Shown here: positions 31,919-42,853 of the stretch, one piece after another
Position numbering within the stretch: position 1 is the stretch's first letter
How the letters are laid out: the number at the start of each line of letters is the position of its first letter
NCBI RefSeq assembly: GCF_000275845.1
Contig: NW_006766974.1
Span: forward strand, 4,914 to 68,913
Source: Dichomitus squalens LYAD-421 SS1
Taxonomy: Eukaryota; Basidiomycota; Agaricomycetes; Polyporales; Polyporaceae
Direction: 5' to 3'
Length of the DNA: 64,000 nucleotides
Position numbers and translations under genes: made by a program
Notes under the pieces: generated by a model
What the model saw: only the letters and a program-made list of their open reading frames with translations
Database searches by the model: none
Told to the model about the DNA's origin: nothing

Positions 31919-34329
31919 CTAGTCCGAGTCCGATTCATTAATCTGCAAAAGGGCACATGTTCAGTGATCACATCGCCACGGATGGCAAGCACCCACAGTG
32001 GACATACAGCTTCAATATCTGGTTTTTTGGACACATGCGTAGCCTTCTCGCCCTTGCTATCACTGTCAGCTTTTCGGTGCCCGACGATGCCTACCCCACG
32101 AACGAAGAAAACAGCAAGCAGGACACCTATGCACAAGAAGGGTGAGCGCTCCAAAGAAGCTCTCAGCCAATCCGGGTAACGAGCAGCATACTCACCAAAT
32201 AGCGCAAACGCAACCCCGCTCCACATGGCATCCTTATACGCCGTCAGCTGCGCTGGCTTCGGCGCGTTCGTCCCTCCCTCGTTCAACGCCACCCCCAGAC
32301 TCTCGGACCTGCTCTTTAACGTCGTGTTGAACACGACCGTGCTGATTGCGAGCCCGAACGCTGTGCCGAGCTGCTTGATAGTCTGGAAGATCGTCCCGCC
32401 AATGCTCAGCTCGTGCGGAAGACAGACGCGCGTGATGAAGAGCGTGCCCGTCACGAAGATGAAGTCGGCGCCGGCGACGCTGATGATCGCGGCGGGGAAG
32501 CCGAATGCCCAATAGGGTGCGGATGGGACGATCACCGCGAAAAGGAGGTTGGCGGCCCCGGTGAAGAGCATGGCGATCACTGCGTTCCAATACGAAAGGT
32601 CAGCGCATGGGTTTCCGCCGAAGGGAGAGGTACGTACCGACGAGATAGACTATGGGGACGCGGCCGACAACGAGGGCAACGATCACGTTGCAAGTCACGC
32701 CCGCGGCCCACATGGGCAATAGCCGAACCATAGTCAGGATCGGCTTCAAGCCCAAGTAGTCCTGATAATACAGCTATCCAGTGCCTTCAGCCCAATCAGG
32801 AACACGTAGCTATTTGCATACATACGCACCTGAACCCAGAAAAGGAACGAGTTGAAACTACACCACTCGGAGAACGCGATAGCTAGCATCGCCGCAAGCC
32901 GGCCATTCGCCCGTCCCCAGATAGACACAAGCATCAGCGGAGGCGGCGTCCACCACCTCTGGCTAACCTCTCCGTCCTGCGCATGAACGCGTTCGAGGAA
33001 GCGTTCCCAAAGGACAAAGAGCACAAGGAAGAACACGCCGACGACGAGGAGCGCAATGATGTCTGAAGTGGACATAGAGTAAGATACCATATTGTCAGCT
33101 TTTCGGCGAGATACGTGATATATAGAGGCATTGCGTACATCCAGTCTTCCAGCCATCGGGCGCAGTGGTGCCATCACTAAGGACGAAGGCGATGGAAATA
33201 AGGCCAGTGGTGACAAGGAAGGCCCCGAGCCAGTCGATGCGCCTGTAGAGAAGACTTCAGCAACAGCGCCATCCTACAGCCCTAGCATATGAGCGCACTT
33301 GTCCGGGAGCGCGTACAGGACGTCCGCATCGATAGAAATCAATCCTCCAAGACAACAAAGAGCGCTCAGGCCGGTCATAAACCAGAATGTCGAGCGCCAG
33401 CTTTGACTGTTTCAGACGTCAGGCAAAGTCACGATCCGAAGGGACATGAGAAGTGGACGTACGCCGTACACTGTGTGAGGACGCCGCCTATAATGTTCCC
33501 CACTACCCCGCCGACCGGTGCACCTGCAGCAAAGGTCGCAAACGCGATAGAGCGGCGGGGTGGGGGAGGGAATGTATGCGCTAGAATACCGATCTAGGAA
33601 ACGGTCAGTGCTGCGTACATGCCCACGAGTGAAGAGTATAATCACAGCAGCTGGCGTAGCAGCTGCAGGACCGAGGCCTTGGAGCCCACGCAAAATGTCC
33701 AAGGTAATCTCACCATAGATAGATAGTGGGGCGTTTTAGCATACGAGCTCACTGAATGATAGGGCGTACGCACCTTGGGCGAACCCACACCCCAAGCCGA
33801 AGATACCCATCCATGCGCATCCGATGATGAAGGTGAGCTTACGCCGAATCGATCTGCGAGCCGCCCTAGGAAGAGAAGAAGACATCCCTGCGATACGCGC
33901 GAGATAAGTGCGCTGATATCGCAGATTTGATTTGCAGGTTAGAGCGCAATTGCGAACGGGAAGACCCACCGAGCTTAGCGAGTAGGCAGAGATTATCCAT
34001 TGCAGATTAGACTCAGCAATGTTGAGGTCCCTCCCTATGGTCGGGAGTGACAAAGACACGGCAGTCGAGTTTGCAGTCTAGTCAATTAACTCATACATCA
34101 GGCGTGCGAACGTGCATATGAGAGAAGCACTCACGTTGAGAATCGCGGCAAACGTGACCGTACATATCAGGAGGATGTCCTTGGACATGGACCGCTTCGC
34201 ATGCGCGTTGTGATCATCATTGCGCAAAGATATCGCAGGCACAGCGTCGCTTTTCGTTGGCTTTCCATTTCCTGCTAGTGAAGTAGTGGTCATGGGCAAC
34301 GGGTCTTGCTGTACAGGCATGCTGATCAT
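31919..34329 (-). pseudogene. MFS transporter, DHA2-like, copy C, probably defective
   Basis: Starts at ATG 34329 (MISMPVQQDPLP) and ends INESDSD with stop at 31919-31921. Most exons match copies A and B: SLSLPTIGRDLNIAESNLQW, IGILAHTFPPPPRRSIAFAT, WWTPPPLMLVSIWGRANGR, VCLPHELSIGGTIFQTIKQL. In exon 3 one base is missing at about 33838-33846 relative to the copies (RLADRFG then out of frame; the lost frame would read RKLTFIIGCAWMG). The usual acceptor of the next exon is changed from CAG to ATG; the next AG (33709-33710) restores phase only if the deletion is present. The product would be continuous but with about 23 altered residues in a membrane segment. Alternatively the new GTAAGC donor skips that segment. 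Activity is doubtful. Confidence 0.75.
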
Positions 34330-35208
34330 CTCGGCTGGAGGCGGATCCTGCTCTATGAGTATACGAGTCGCTGTGTCGAGAACGAGGCGGAGCGAGTGTA
34401 TATGCACGGACGGATACGAGATGGGGAAGCGGCAGGCTCGAACTCGAAAAGCACGCAGGCATCGTATAAGTACATGGTCCTGGCCTGCTCGCCTGGTGAA
34501 TTTTGAAAGCGCAGTACCAGCGACTCTGCAAGTAGGGGGCGGCGCTTCGCCGCCTGGAGAGCTGCTTCTTCGGCGTCTGCCCTTTGATCTCACTATTACA
34601 TGTATATACAATTTACACAAGTGCGTCCATACTCAAAGCATGCCGTTCGACATAGGCTCCTCGTCGCAGATCTCCAACACCGTTCAATGATACGTACCTT
34701 GAGGGCCTCTGCCATTCCACGACAATCTTCGAATAGCCTACTTCCGACCACCAAAATTTCAACGCCCTGGCAGACCGCAGAGCAGCTGCGGCTGCACCGC
34801 CATCGAACACAGACGCACTTCCCCATTCTACCACTCATCACAGCCTCAGCATGCGCAGGCGCAGCGAACACACAATGTAGAATTGGTATCTGCGAAAAGT
34901 CCATGCAGGGCGGGATATAGATCCGCACGTTGCACCACTCCCGCGCGCCGGCGCCGCGCAGAGCAGCCCTCGCGCGGATTACTGTAGTATGTACATATAT
35001 ACTGCAGCCAATGCGGGGACGTACTGACGGCGGGTGTGGGTGCGTCTTGCGTAGTGTATATGCTATGCGAGAGACAGTGCGGGGTGCAGAATGCGAGATG
35101 CGAGGTGCGGGGTACGACGAACAGGACGGGTAGGGTGGATACATACAATAGTGGCCTCAGGGTCCAGGAGCCAAACGAGCGTGTGCAGGTATCATATCAT
35201 GAACTAAC
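34330..35208. other. Spacer between MFS copy C and the TVP38-like gene
   Basis: Promoter region of copy C and the 3' flank of the TVP38-like gene. It carries the spacer blocks also found beside copies A and B. No supported gene. Confidence 0.5.
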
Positions 35209-37496
35209 TCACTGCGCGTGCCTATGCTCATCGTACGCAGGCGGCGCGGAACCCTCCGTGCTCGCCATGCTCGTCGCCTCGTACGCCGCGTCAAACTCCG
35301 TGCCCCCACGTGAGTGCCCCCCCGCAGCAGTGTAGAAGGTCGCGTCACTCGGTTCCTCTACATGTCCTCCCCCTTGCCTCCCTTGCTCATAGGGGTTAGG
35401 CATAGGGCTGGGGTCCGCGAAAGGGTTCGTCCCGTCCCCGGACGTCCGCGGTGGCTGCCCAGACATACTCGGCAAAGGTGGAGGACCTGTCGGGGCGGGG
35501 TAGTTTCGCGGTGTTGGCGATTGCGGTGCAGAAGGCGGGGGCGGGCGTGCAGCTGGCGGAGGGGGACTCGAGAGTCTCTGTGCTGCGGGAGTGGATTGGG
35601 TGTACGTATGCGGAGGGCGGGATCCACCACCTCGCTTATCCAACATATCAGGTGGCGGCGAGCCGTACCCTCGCGGAGGCGCTTGGCGCTGGTATGAGAT
35701 ACCCTGTGGCTGAGGTTGAGAAGGGGGCTGGGGACGAGGTGATGAGTAGTTCGGTACACGTGCGGCGTCTGAGAACGGATCCCTGGGCGGGGACGCGACA
35801 GAGCGAGAAGGGAGTTGCGATGCAGGAGTAGGATAGGGATAACCAGCGCCAGGAGGGAGTGCGTGGCTGCCGTTGCTGTACTGGCTCATGGGGTACTGTT
35901 CGCCCGGTCGCTGGGGGCGGGGCGCATAAACGCCTGGCTGAGACTGGTACTGAGATTGGGGTTGACCATACTTCGTGAGAGGGATGTCAGCGCTCGACGC
36001 AGCGGGGTTGAACGAGACAGAGGTTGTAGACTCGAGCATCACAGAGTTGCCACTGCCGTACGGCAGGCTCGGGGCAGCGCCAGACATCTCCATGAGCTTC
36101 GCCTGGCGGGCTTTGCGGCGGTCGTATATGACGAGCGGCTTCGCCTGGTTCATCTTGTGGTAAATGTACCACATCGCGCCGAAGGTCATGAGCGTTGTCA
36201 GGCCGAGCACGGCGTCCCGGATGATGGTGTCCTTCGTGCTGCTAGTGCCGTCCTCGGACTGCTCGAGCGCGACACCAAGATAGACGGTAATGAACTGCTT
36301 CGGAAGCGACAAAATCGCAGCGATCGAGAAGGTAATGACGCCCATGCCGCAGGTGGAGAACACAGCAGTGGTAACTTCAGACATTGAGATCAGCACACGT
36401 CGGCAATGAAAGAGTGGCATGAGAAACTTGGGACGCACAGTGACCGGGGATGGCACTCAGACGCGCGATCAGCGCAATCTTGAAGCCTCCATCCCGAACG
36501 ACGCGAGCCAGGCACGCATACTGGAGCTTCGTCTTCTCGAGTTTCTCTCCGCGAGCTGCACAACAGTACTTGAACGCACTTGAAGAGAAGGACACGGCCG
36601 ATTTCATATTAGCGTCCGCCTTCTTGACAGGCAGGCAATACGAGACTCACTAGAAGTTTCCTAATTCACCGATGAACGTCCCTGCCGCGACGATGGCGAA
36701 GCCAGGACCGAGATCCCAGACCAGACCGCAGAGGATGGCCACAATTTCGTGACCGAACAAAGGAGGGAAGGAGATGACGAAGAAGACACCGATTGGGATC
36801 AGCCAGCCGTAAGGTAGACTGTGAGAGGAGCAGGTCAGTATCGAGATGGCGATGAGAGGCGAGACAGGCCGCAGCCTGGAAGACAATTGAGTGCAGCGAC
36901 ACCCCTCGCGCCCCATTACCAGGTTCGACGCCGGCTTACCTGCGACGAACACGGGGAATATACGGGATGGCGGTACTCACTCGTGCATCCAATCAGCCGC
37001 AGGCTTCAGCCAGTTCACGATCTTCTTGTGGTAGACCGTGAAGAGGATACCACCGGTCAACGCAACAACGAAAATCACATAGTACCCTACCGGCCCGCTC
37101 GTTAGAAGTGCAGCACACGATGTCCCAGGGAATGTGTAACTCACAGAGCCATTCCCTGCGAACCCAATACCTCCACTTGAGCAGGCGGTCCCAGTCAAGG
37201 ATACCCTTACTGAGCTCTTCGGCCTCGCTCGGTGTGGGACTGGGGGTCCGGTTGATCGCCCTCACGTCTACTGCGACGCCAGGTCGCGCTTGGCGGTCAC
37301 CGTAGCCATACTCCTTCTGTGCAGGCTTGACGGGCTCGCCTTCGTGCTCTGTAGAGGAATCACTGTCGAGCGAGGCGGCGCTGGCGTCGTAGCGACTGTG
37401 AGGGGGATATGGATATGATGCATTTGTATTGATATTTGAGTAGTGGACGTTTGAGGAAGGCATGCGTGGACTGTACGCCGGGTACGGTGAGGCCAT
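35209..37496 (-). CDS. TVP38/VTT-domain membrane protein, paralogue 1
   Basis: Yeast Tvp38 is a Golgi/vesicle membrane protein of the VTT (DedA/TMEM64) family. Five exons (37496-37145, 37086-36981, 36818-36651, 36578-36439, 36374-35209) give 643 residues. N-terminal cytosolic part has TPSPTPSEAEEL. The VTT core runs through YYVIFVVALTGGILF, FPPLFGHEIVAILCGLVW, GTFIGELGNFYAFKYCCAAR, EKTKLQYACLARVVRDGGFK, RLSAIPGHFTTAVFSTCGMG and LSLPKQFITVYLG, then a further hydrophobic segment and YDRRKARQAKL. The last 280 residues are Pro/Gln/Ser-rich and disordered-looking, much longer than in yeast (337 in total). The 3' end was copied twice into the MFS array to the left. Confidence 0.9.
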
Positions 37497-38276
37497 AGTC
37501 CCAAATTATGTGCCACTGCCCAGCAAGGCAGAGATGGAGATGGAGATGGAAATTGACAGATAGCGGAATCAAGCGGTCGGAGATAGATGGAGAAGTTGGG
37601 TGTCGCGTCGAACTAGACCAGCAAGACGTATATCCGGAAAGCAGGGAGTGTGGCGGTGGTGGTCTGGAGGAGAAAGTGAGTTTCCAGGAGAGGGACGGTC
37701 GGGGACGGTCGGGGAGGAGGAGCAGTGTCGGGCAGCGATGGGCAGCGATGGGCAGCTGCGATGGTGGTTGTCTTGGCGGCCCCTGCGCCGCGGCCCCTGC
37801 GCGATTCCCACGCCGCGCTTTGCATCGCGCACCTCCCCCGCCTCCGTCTTTTCGTCCATCCCACCGCACAAATATTCTGGACCCAGCCCTCGCACACATT
37901 CCTTGGCCTTGGGTTTCATGCAACCACCAAGACTGCGCAGCCCGTTGCACCCAGCCATCCTCGCCCGAGCCAGCCGGACCGTCTTCATCACCACCTGTCC
38001 ATCGCTCGCAGCTCGCACCTATACTTACGCACTCCTGATGGCGATGCATACGCACCTTGCTCACGAAACTCACACAGAACTCGAGCACGCAAGAGAATGA
38101 TCGACGGCTGGAACAAGGTGACTGGCACCCGTCATTTGGACCGTGACTACCTAGCAGACGTCGTCGTACAAAGAGCCTTAATAAACTACCGTAGGTATCC
38201 TCATCGGGGTATCTCTCTCCCATCGCCCTGCTCACAACACAACGTCTGCTCAAACCCAACCAGCTTAACGCTAACT
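37497..38276. other. Intergenic, promoter of TVP38-like paralogue 1
   Basis: GC-rich, with short direct repeats GGGCAGCGATG near 37733-37754 and GGGACGGTCGG. Several long open frames cross it on both strands but have no family resemblance and low-complexity composition. Confidence 0.5.
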
Positions 38277-39243
38277 TTAGTTGGGGAGCGCGTTGATCTG
38301 CTGCTGCAACTGTCCGTACACGGTCGAGACAGCGGGGCAGCCGACACCAGGACCGTGCAGGTTCTGGAGCGTCGAGAGCAGGGTCGAAATGCGCGCCTGC
38401 TGGTCCGCCTTCGAGTTGCTCGTCGGGAACGGCGCCGCGATCGGCGGGTTGTTGATCATGTGGCCGGCGGCGACGTTCGCGTTCAGCGACTACATTCATG
38501 AAGAGGTGAGCAGCACATTCGCGCAGTTAGAGCGGACAAGGCAGACGTACAGCAAGGAAGTCAGAGCGCGACGGCGGGCACGAGCAAGGGATGTTGATGT
38601 TGTTGAGACCCTTGCAGTTGCCAGTGCCATCGGGAGCCGTACCCGGGACGACACCAAAGTCGGGGACGAGCGCCGGGTCGACGCCACCCGCGGCCGGAGC
38701 AGGCGCAGGAGCGGGAGCGGGAGCAGGAGGGGCAGGTGCGGGGGGCGGAGGGGGAGCCGGGGTGTCGGGCTCAGCCTGGATGGCGGCCACCTGCGCGCCC
38801 CATGTCGTCGCCGCCTGAGGGCACCCAACGCCAGGCCCGTGGAGGTTCTGGAGGGTGACGGTCGCGGCGTTGAAGCGGGCGAGCTGGGACGCCTTGGAGC
38901 CGTCCTCGGGGAAGGAGAGGTGGACGGAGGGGTTGTTGATGGCGAAGCCGGCGTTCACGTTCGCATTCAGCTGGGCGATGAACGAATTGCGGTCGGGCGG
39001 GCACGAGCAGGGGATGTTGATGTTGTTGACACCCTTGCAGTTGCTGTGTGCAGCCAGAGGTCAATGTACAGAACTCAGTAGGTAAACAAGGACGTGCGCG
39101 CACCCAGTGCCGTCGGGGCTGACACCCGCAGAAACGCCGAACTCGGGAATGAGCGCAGAGTTGACGTCGCGGCGGAGGAGTGGGCGCGAGTTGACGGAGG
39201 CGGCGATGGCAGCGGCGGCGAGGACGGCGGTGGAGAACTTCAT
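38277..39243 (-). CDS. Secreted protein with two repeated domains
   Basis: Three exons (39243-39104, 39043-38551, 38489-38277) give 281 residues. MKFSTAVLAAAAIAASVNSR is a clear signal peptide, followed by RPLLRR, a possible Kex2-type site. Two homologous domains of roughly 110 residues follow. Each has LxPxFGVxxGxxPDGTGNCKG, NINIPCSCPP, a LNANV segment, INNP, KA(S/D)QxAR and TLQNLHGPGVGCP, with two or three conserved cysteines. An Ala/Pro-rich linker of about 25 residues joins them. I know such single-domain small secreted proteins from agaricomycetes but no established function. The internal duplication is read directly. Both introns fall at unrelated phases. Confidence 0.85.
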
Positions 39244-39829
39244 GACGTTAAACGGGTATGCTAAAGAGTGTGGGGAAGCGGTCCAGGGAGATCTCTCGTG
39301 TAAGGAATGAACGGCGGGGCGCGCTGCGTCGTCAAGCGTCAAGCTCGGTCGGACAAGGCAATGAGAACAGAGGTACGCCCGGCGTAAGAGAGAGAGAGAC
39401 GGAAGTTCCAGCTGTCGAGCGGAGGAGAATGGATGGCCACCGTGCACCGAAGATGGACTTTATACTCGACGCCCTCGATGCCGTTTGTTCGACGCCGAGC
39501 CACAAGGCACACATCCATTCCAGCGCGCGAATGCCCAACATCACTCATCATCCCCTGCCGAGCGCGCGTTGTCATCCCGACCAACCGTATTCCCAACTTG
39601 ATCTGCCCTGTCCTCGGTCTCCCAAGGCCCTTCGTTTATCCTTCTTTTCACCCACTCCACGACGTCCCGCATCCCACCCTTTGTTCTTCATAGAACTGGA
39701 CGTCTGCCACAACGCTCCCTTCTGCCGCCGCACAACCTTCAACATTACGTTGGTGTCAAGTTCAGCCACCAGCAGTTTTCGTATCACGCCTCCATTCTGC
39801 GCCGGATTCGTCGCGTGTCCGACGCGGCA
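39244..39829. other. Promoter region of the secreted-protein gene
   Basis: Contains TATAAAG on the minus strand at about 39458-39464, some 215 bp upstream of the start codon, and no supported reading frame. Confidence 0.4.
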
Positions 39830-40367
39830 TCACTTGCCCATGCGGTCCTGAGTGGGTTGCCAGCAACCAACGTCTACCCAAGCCCCCGCCAGGCAAAAAT
39901 ACGCTGACATCAGAACGCTCCGTTCCTGGCTTTTCTCGTCATCCTCAATGCGGAATGCAAGCTGACTTACGAGCTTGAATTCAACGCTTCCATTCGCGCG
40001 CCGGCATCCCACCGCGATTTCGGCATCGTGAGTAACACCGGTGTGGTGTAGGTTCCACGATGAGTCCCGGCGTGAACTTGCATCCTGCATATATCGCCAA
40101 GTATCAGGATATTGATCCCTGAACCTACGCGACTGGCCCTTGATGTATTCTTCAGAGCATTCAGGATAGATTCGGATAGGCCAATCGAGTGATTTGGTCA
40201 GTGCCTTTGCACGTAACCTCATCCCGTCTCGGGGTATTTTCAGCGATGCCGCGATGCCGAAGCGAAGGGCCAACAGCGCTGTTATCTCTGCGGTGGTTGA
40301 GTCCACACGTTGGGGTCGGCCTCGGCCTGGTACCGACTCTAGCTGTCGTGCTATGTACGCGTGTTTG
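39830..40367 (-). CDS. Hypothetical open frame, unknown
   Basis: A continuous minus-strand frame of about 180 codons. It begins without a clear ATG (an in-frame TGA lies just upstream of RIKHAYIARQLESVPGRGRP), passes TAEITALLALRFGIAASLK, EEYIKGQSRRFRDQYPDTW and KLVSQLAFRIEDDEKSQERS and stops at 39830. Composition is protein-like (balanced charged and hydrophobic residues), unlike most shadow frames here. I do not recognise the family; the PGRGRP stretch recalls an AT-hook. It could be a gene fragment or an exon whose start I cannot place. Confidence 0.3.
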
Positions 40368-40900
40368 ATTCGGGATCATGTGTTAAGTATGCGAAATGCA
40401 GCCTGATGTGAGGCCTACTTATACGAAGGCTGTCCGTTCGAGAGGCTCTTGTATCGATCGTGATGATACCAACACCGACAGATGTTGATGGTGAGCACAG
40501 CAGCAGGAAGGATATTCGATCGTGCGGTGCAGGCGGATAACGCTGATCTGACTTCAAGGCGAGTCCCTTCCGTAGTCAGCGGGTGGCACGATGTCGGTTT
40601 GAAAATCAAAGATCATGCCTTGGAGAGAAACGTACGTCTGAAAGACTCACTTGCTCTATCCAATGTGCGGAATAGCCTGTGTATTAGGACACAGTGTGAA
40701 GCAATTGGACCGGGTACTTACCTCGGTCCGAGTGTCTTGTGAGGCGAGGCATCTTCGAGTTCCTATGCGGACGAGCCATATGTCTATGGCGAACCCGGGA
40801 GGCGAGAGCTTGGTTTCCGACGACCTGCGACCCTTCACCACCTGGGCATACAGCGAGCTGAATAGGCGGATGTATACTATCACAAAACGACCAGATCTAA

Positions 40901-40972
40901 TCCGATATGGTGTAGTGGCTAACATTATCGCCTCTCACGCGATAGCCCGGGGTTCGATTCCCCGTGTCGGAA
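40901..40972 (+). tRNA. tRNA-Glu (anticodon CTC)
   Basis: A full cloverleaf can be drawn without an intron. The acceptor stem TCCGATA pairs with TGTCGGA (one G-T), D stem GTGT/ACAT, anticodon stem ATCGC/GCGAT with loop CTCTCAC (anticodon CTC), T arm CGGGG-TTCGATT-CCCCG. The internal B box GGTTCGATTCC is perfect and a T4 run follows at 40975, a Pol III terminator. It lies 258 bp upstream of a BTB gene. Confidence 0.95.
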
Positions 40973-41229
40973 CGTTTTGCTCCCAGAAGCCTCCTTTCCC
41001 GTAACACTCATTTAGCGCCAAGATCCTCCCCGGCGATTTCGCCCAGCTCTTATGTAGCTAGTACAGTAGCTTGATAACAATCTTGTCCAAGTTCCACTCC
41101 TCGCGTGCCAGTGCCGGCCTCTTGTCGAAACATTCCTTCAATATCCTGCACTTTCTACTCGCGGAGCAGGCCATTGTGAGTTTAATGTGTGATATATGGC
41201 TCCTAGCCCTTTCTGATTCCTCTGCACAG

Positions 41230-42345
41230 ATGTCATCGATCTCCACCCAGAGTCCCGATCCTTTGGGCGCCTCGTACGTCAACGAGGATCTCAACAATCC
41301 TCCAGTAACATCGCCATCTTTGGAGGGGTTCCAAAGGGACTCCGACATATGGTTTGAAGACGGGAACATCATCGTCATTGCCCAAAGCACTGCTTTCCGC
41401 TTCCACAAATCTGTCTTAGCCTCTCATTCCCAAGTGTTTCGTGAGCTCTTCTCGGTCCCCCAACCCTCTCCAAATGCTGGAGAGAGCGAGGCGATAGACG
41501 GATGTACGGTCATGTATGTATCTGATACGGGCTACGACTTTCGGGAACTCCTCCGAGCGATATACCGTGGCGTCAGGTACGTGATGCGCTGTTGCATTTT
41601 GGTTTATGTGCAGCTGATGACGCCGATCCGTATTAGCTACCTTCATCCAGAACAGACTATATCCTTCCCCATTCTCGCCGCGCTCGCACGTCTCGGCCAT
41701 AAGTATCAGCTCGATCAGCTGCTGGATGCAGTCATCTTCAGACTACAGCGCACTTTCAATACCGATCTCGAGGTTTGGGACCGATCGCGTGGATTCGGAG
41801 CGGACTCGCCCTTGGGACTCGTTCCTAACAACGCGATAGAGGCACTCAACCTCTTTCGTCGCCTTCAGAGGTCAGACATGATCCCCACTGCGCTTTGCGG
41901 CTGCTCCCGCCTCCCACCCGCTGTTCTCATTCATGGAGTCGACCGTGCAGACGGCGTGACGCGGGAAAGCCTCGAGCTTACCGACCTGGAGCTCTGCTGG
42001 AAGGTCCAGAAGCGCCTTATCCGCGAGGCCGTGGATCAGATGACACTGTTTTCCGAATACTTCGTCACAAGACTCGCTGAAGTCAAATGTCAGAGGCGCG
42101 ACTACTGCATAGAAGGCCTGAAAATCCTTCTCCAAGAGACGCGGAGAGGCATGTCTTATCTCGCCTTTGTCGATCCCCTAGACAAGTTCAGTTCGATTTT
42201 TGAGTCTGATGATGCTCCCTTCTCGAAGCGATTGTGTCGCGATTGTCTAGCAGTATTGAAGAGCAGGCACTGGGAGCTACGGAAGAAAGTATGGGGAAAG
42301 CTTCCGGATATCATGGGGATGAGTATCACAGGATGGGGATCGTAA
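41230..42345 (+). CDS. BTB/POZ-domain protein
   Basis: Two exons, 41230-41576 and 41637-42345, give 351 residues. ATG at 41230 (MSSISTQSPDPLG) is chosen because the BTB core follows after about 35 residues; an open frame extends further upstream. Core: DIWFEDGNIIVIAQSTAFRF, SHSQVFRELFSVPQP, DTGYDFRELLRAIYRGV; then LAALARLGHKYQL, NAIEALNLFRRLQRSDMIP and the C-terminal LCRDCLAVL ... VWGKLPDIMG motif shared across the local family. The region between is helical-looking and specific to agaricomycete BTB proteins. Likely a protein-protein interaction module; no target known. Confidence 0.88.
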   Translation: MSSISTQSPDPLGASYVNEDLNNPPVTSPSLEGFQRDSDIWFEDGNIIVIAQSTAFRFHKSVLASHSQVFRELFSVPQPSPNAGESEAIDGCTVMYVSDTGYDFRELLRAIYRGVRYVMRCCILVYVQLMTPIRISYLHPEQTISFPILAALARLGHKYQLDQLLDAVIFRLQRTFNTDLEVWDRSRGFGADSPLGLVPNNAIEALNLFRRLQRSDMIPTALCGCSRLPPAVLIHGVDRADGVTRESLELTDLELCWKVQKRLIREAVDQMTLFSEYFVTRLAEVKCQRRDYCIEGLKILLQETRRGMSYLAFVDPLDKFSSIFESDDAPFSKRLCRDCLAVLKSRHWELRKKVWGKLPDIMGMSITGWGS

Positions 42346-42853
42346 TGAGTACTGTATCTAACAGAACGAGCATCTAGTCAATTTTGTCGATAGGGGAACT
42401 CCTAGGGTTCAAAAATACACGGAACCGTGAAAATAATGCAGCAAATGGGTGTTGTTAACCAGTCATGCTTTCTCTTCGTCTATAGTGTGAGCGATATGTG
42501 CTCTACATTGTAGGAATTCTTGCATGGATGCATGAGTATACAGCCGCGATGTAGAATAGCCGACGAATATGGACAGCACGGATACATTGTGGCAATTCTC
42601 TCAAACCGCACAACGAGTTACTCAATACAAGGGTTGCCCCCAGCGTCCATTCGTACTAACGCCTACCAACCCAGGCAGAGAAATCCAAACCTCCCGCCGC
42701 AGCTCAAAGTGTCTGTCACGGAACGTTGAGAGCATGTCTCGCAGAGCACCCCTCTCATCCAAAAACTTTTCGCACTCGACGTGTACCAATCACCCAAGGG
42801 GTTCGCATCCTTGTGACTTTCGGGTTTCTTGCGTGCGTCATTCATGAGGGTAT
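42346..42853. other. Intergenic between convergent BTB genes
   Basis: No supported feature; the intact plus-strand BTB gene and the broken minus-strand copy end towards each other here. Confidence 0.45.

Larger units (their letters stand above)
24129..35420 (-). repeat. Tandem triplication of MFS gene plus 3' end of a TVP38-like gene
   Basis: Three units repeat in the same order. Each has the 3' end of a TVP38-like gene (complete at 35209, relics near 31.6 and 27.7 kb) followed on the minus strand by a DHA2 transporter. MFS starts are at 34329, 30479 and 26514 and stops at 31919, 28092 and 24129, a period of about 3.83-3.96 kb. The spacer also repeats: ATAGATCCGCACG at about 27307 and 34917; TAGAATTG(G/T)TATCTGCG at about 31308 and 34877. 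The direction suggests outward copying from the intact TVP38-like gene. Confidence 0.8.

Noticed and set aside
37145..37200. A 15-nt intron suggested by GTATTGGGTTCGCAG in TVP38-like paralogue 1
   Set aside because: Far too short for a spliceosomal intron; the frame is open through it and joins in phase at the next donor.
37360..38499. 379-codon minus-strand open frame upstream of the TVP38-like gene
   Set aside because: It overlaps both the true first exon of the TVP38-like gene and the end of the secreted-protein gene in another frame, with Pro/Arg/Ser-rich low-complexity text.
38281..39081. 266-codon plus-strand open frame opposite the secreted-protein gene
   Set aside because: Antisense shadow; Arg/Gly/Val-rich without motifs, while the minus strand encodes a signal peptide and two matching repeats.
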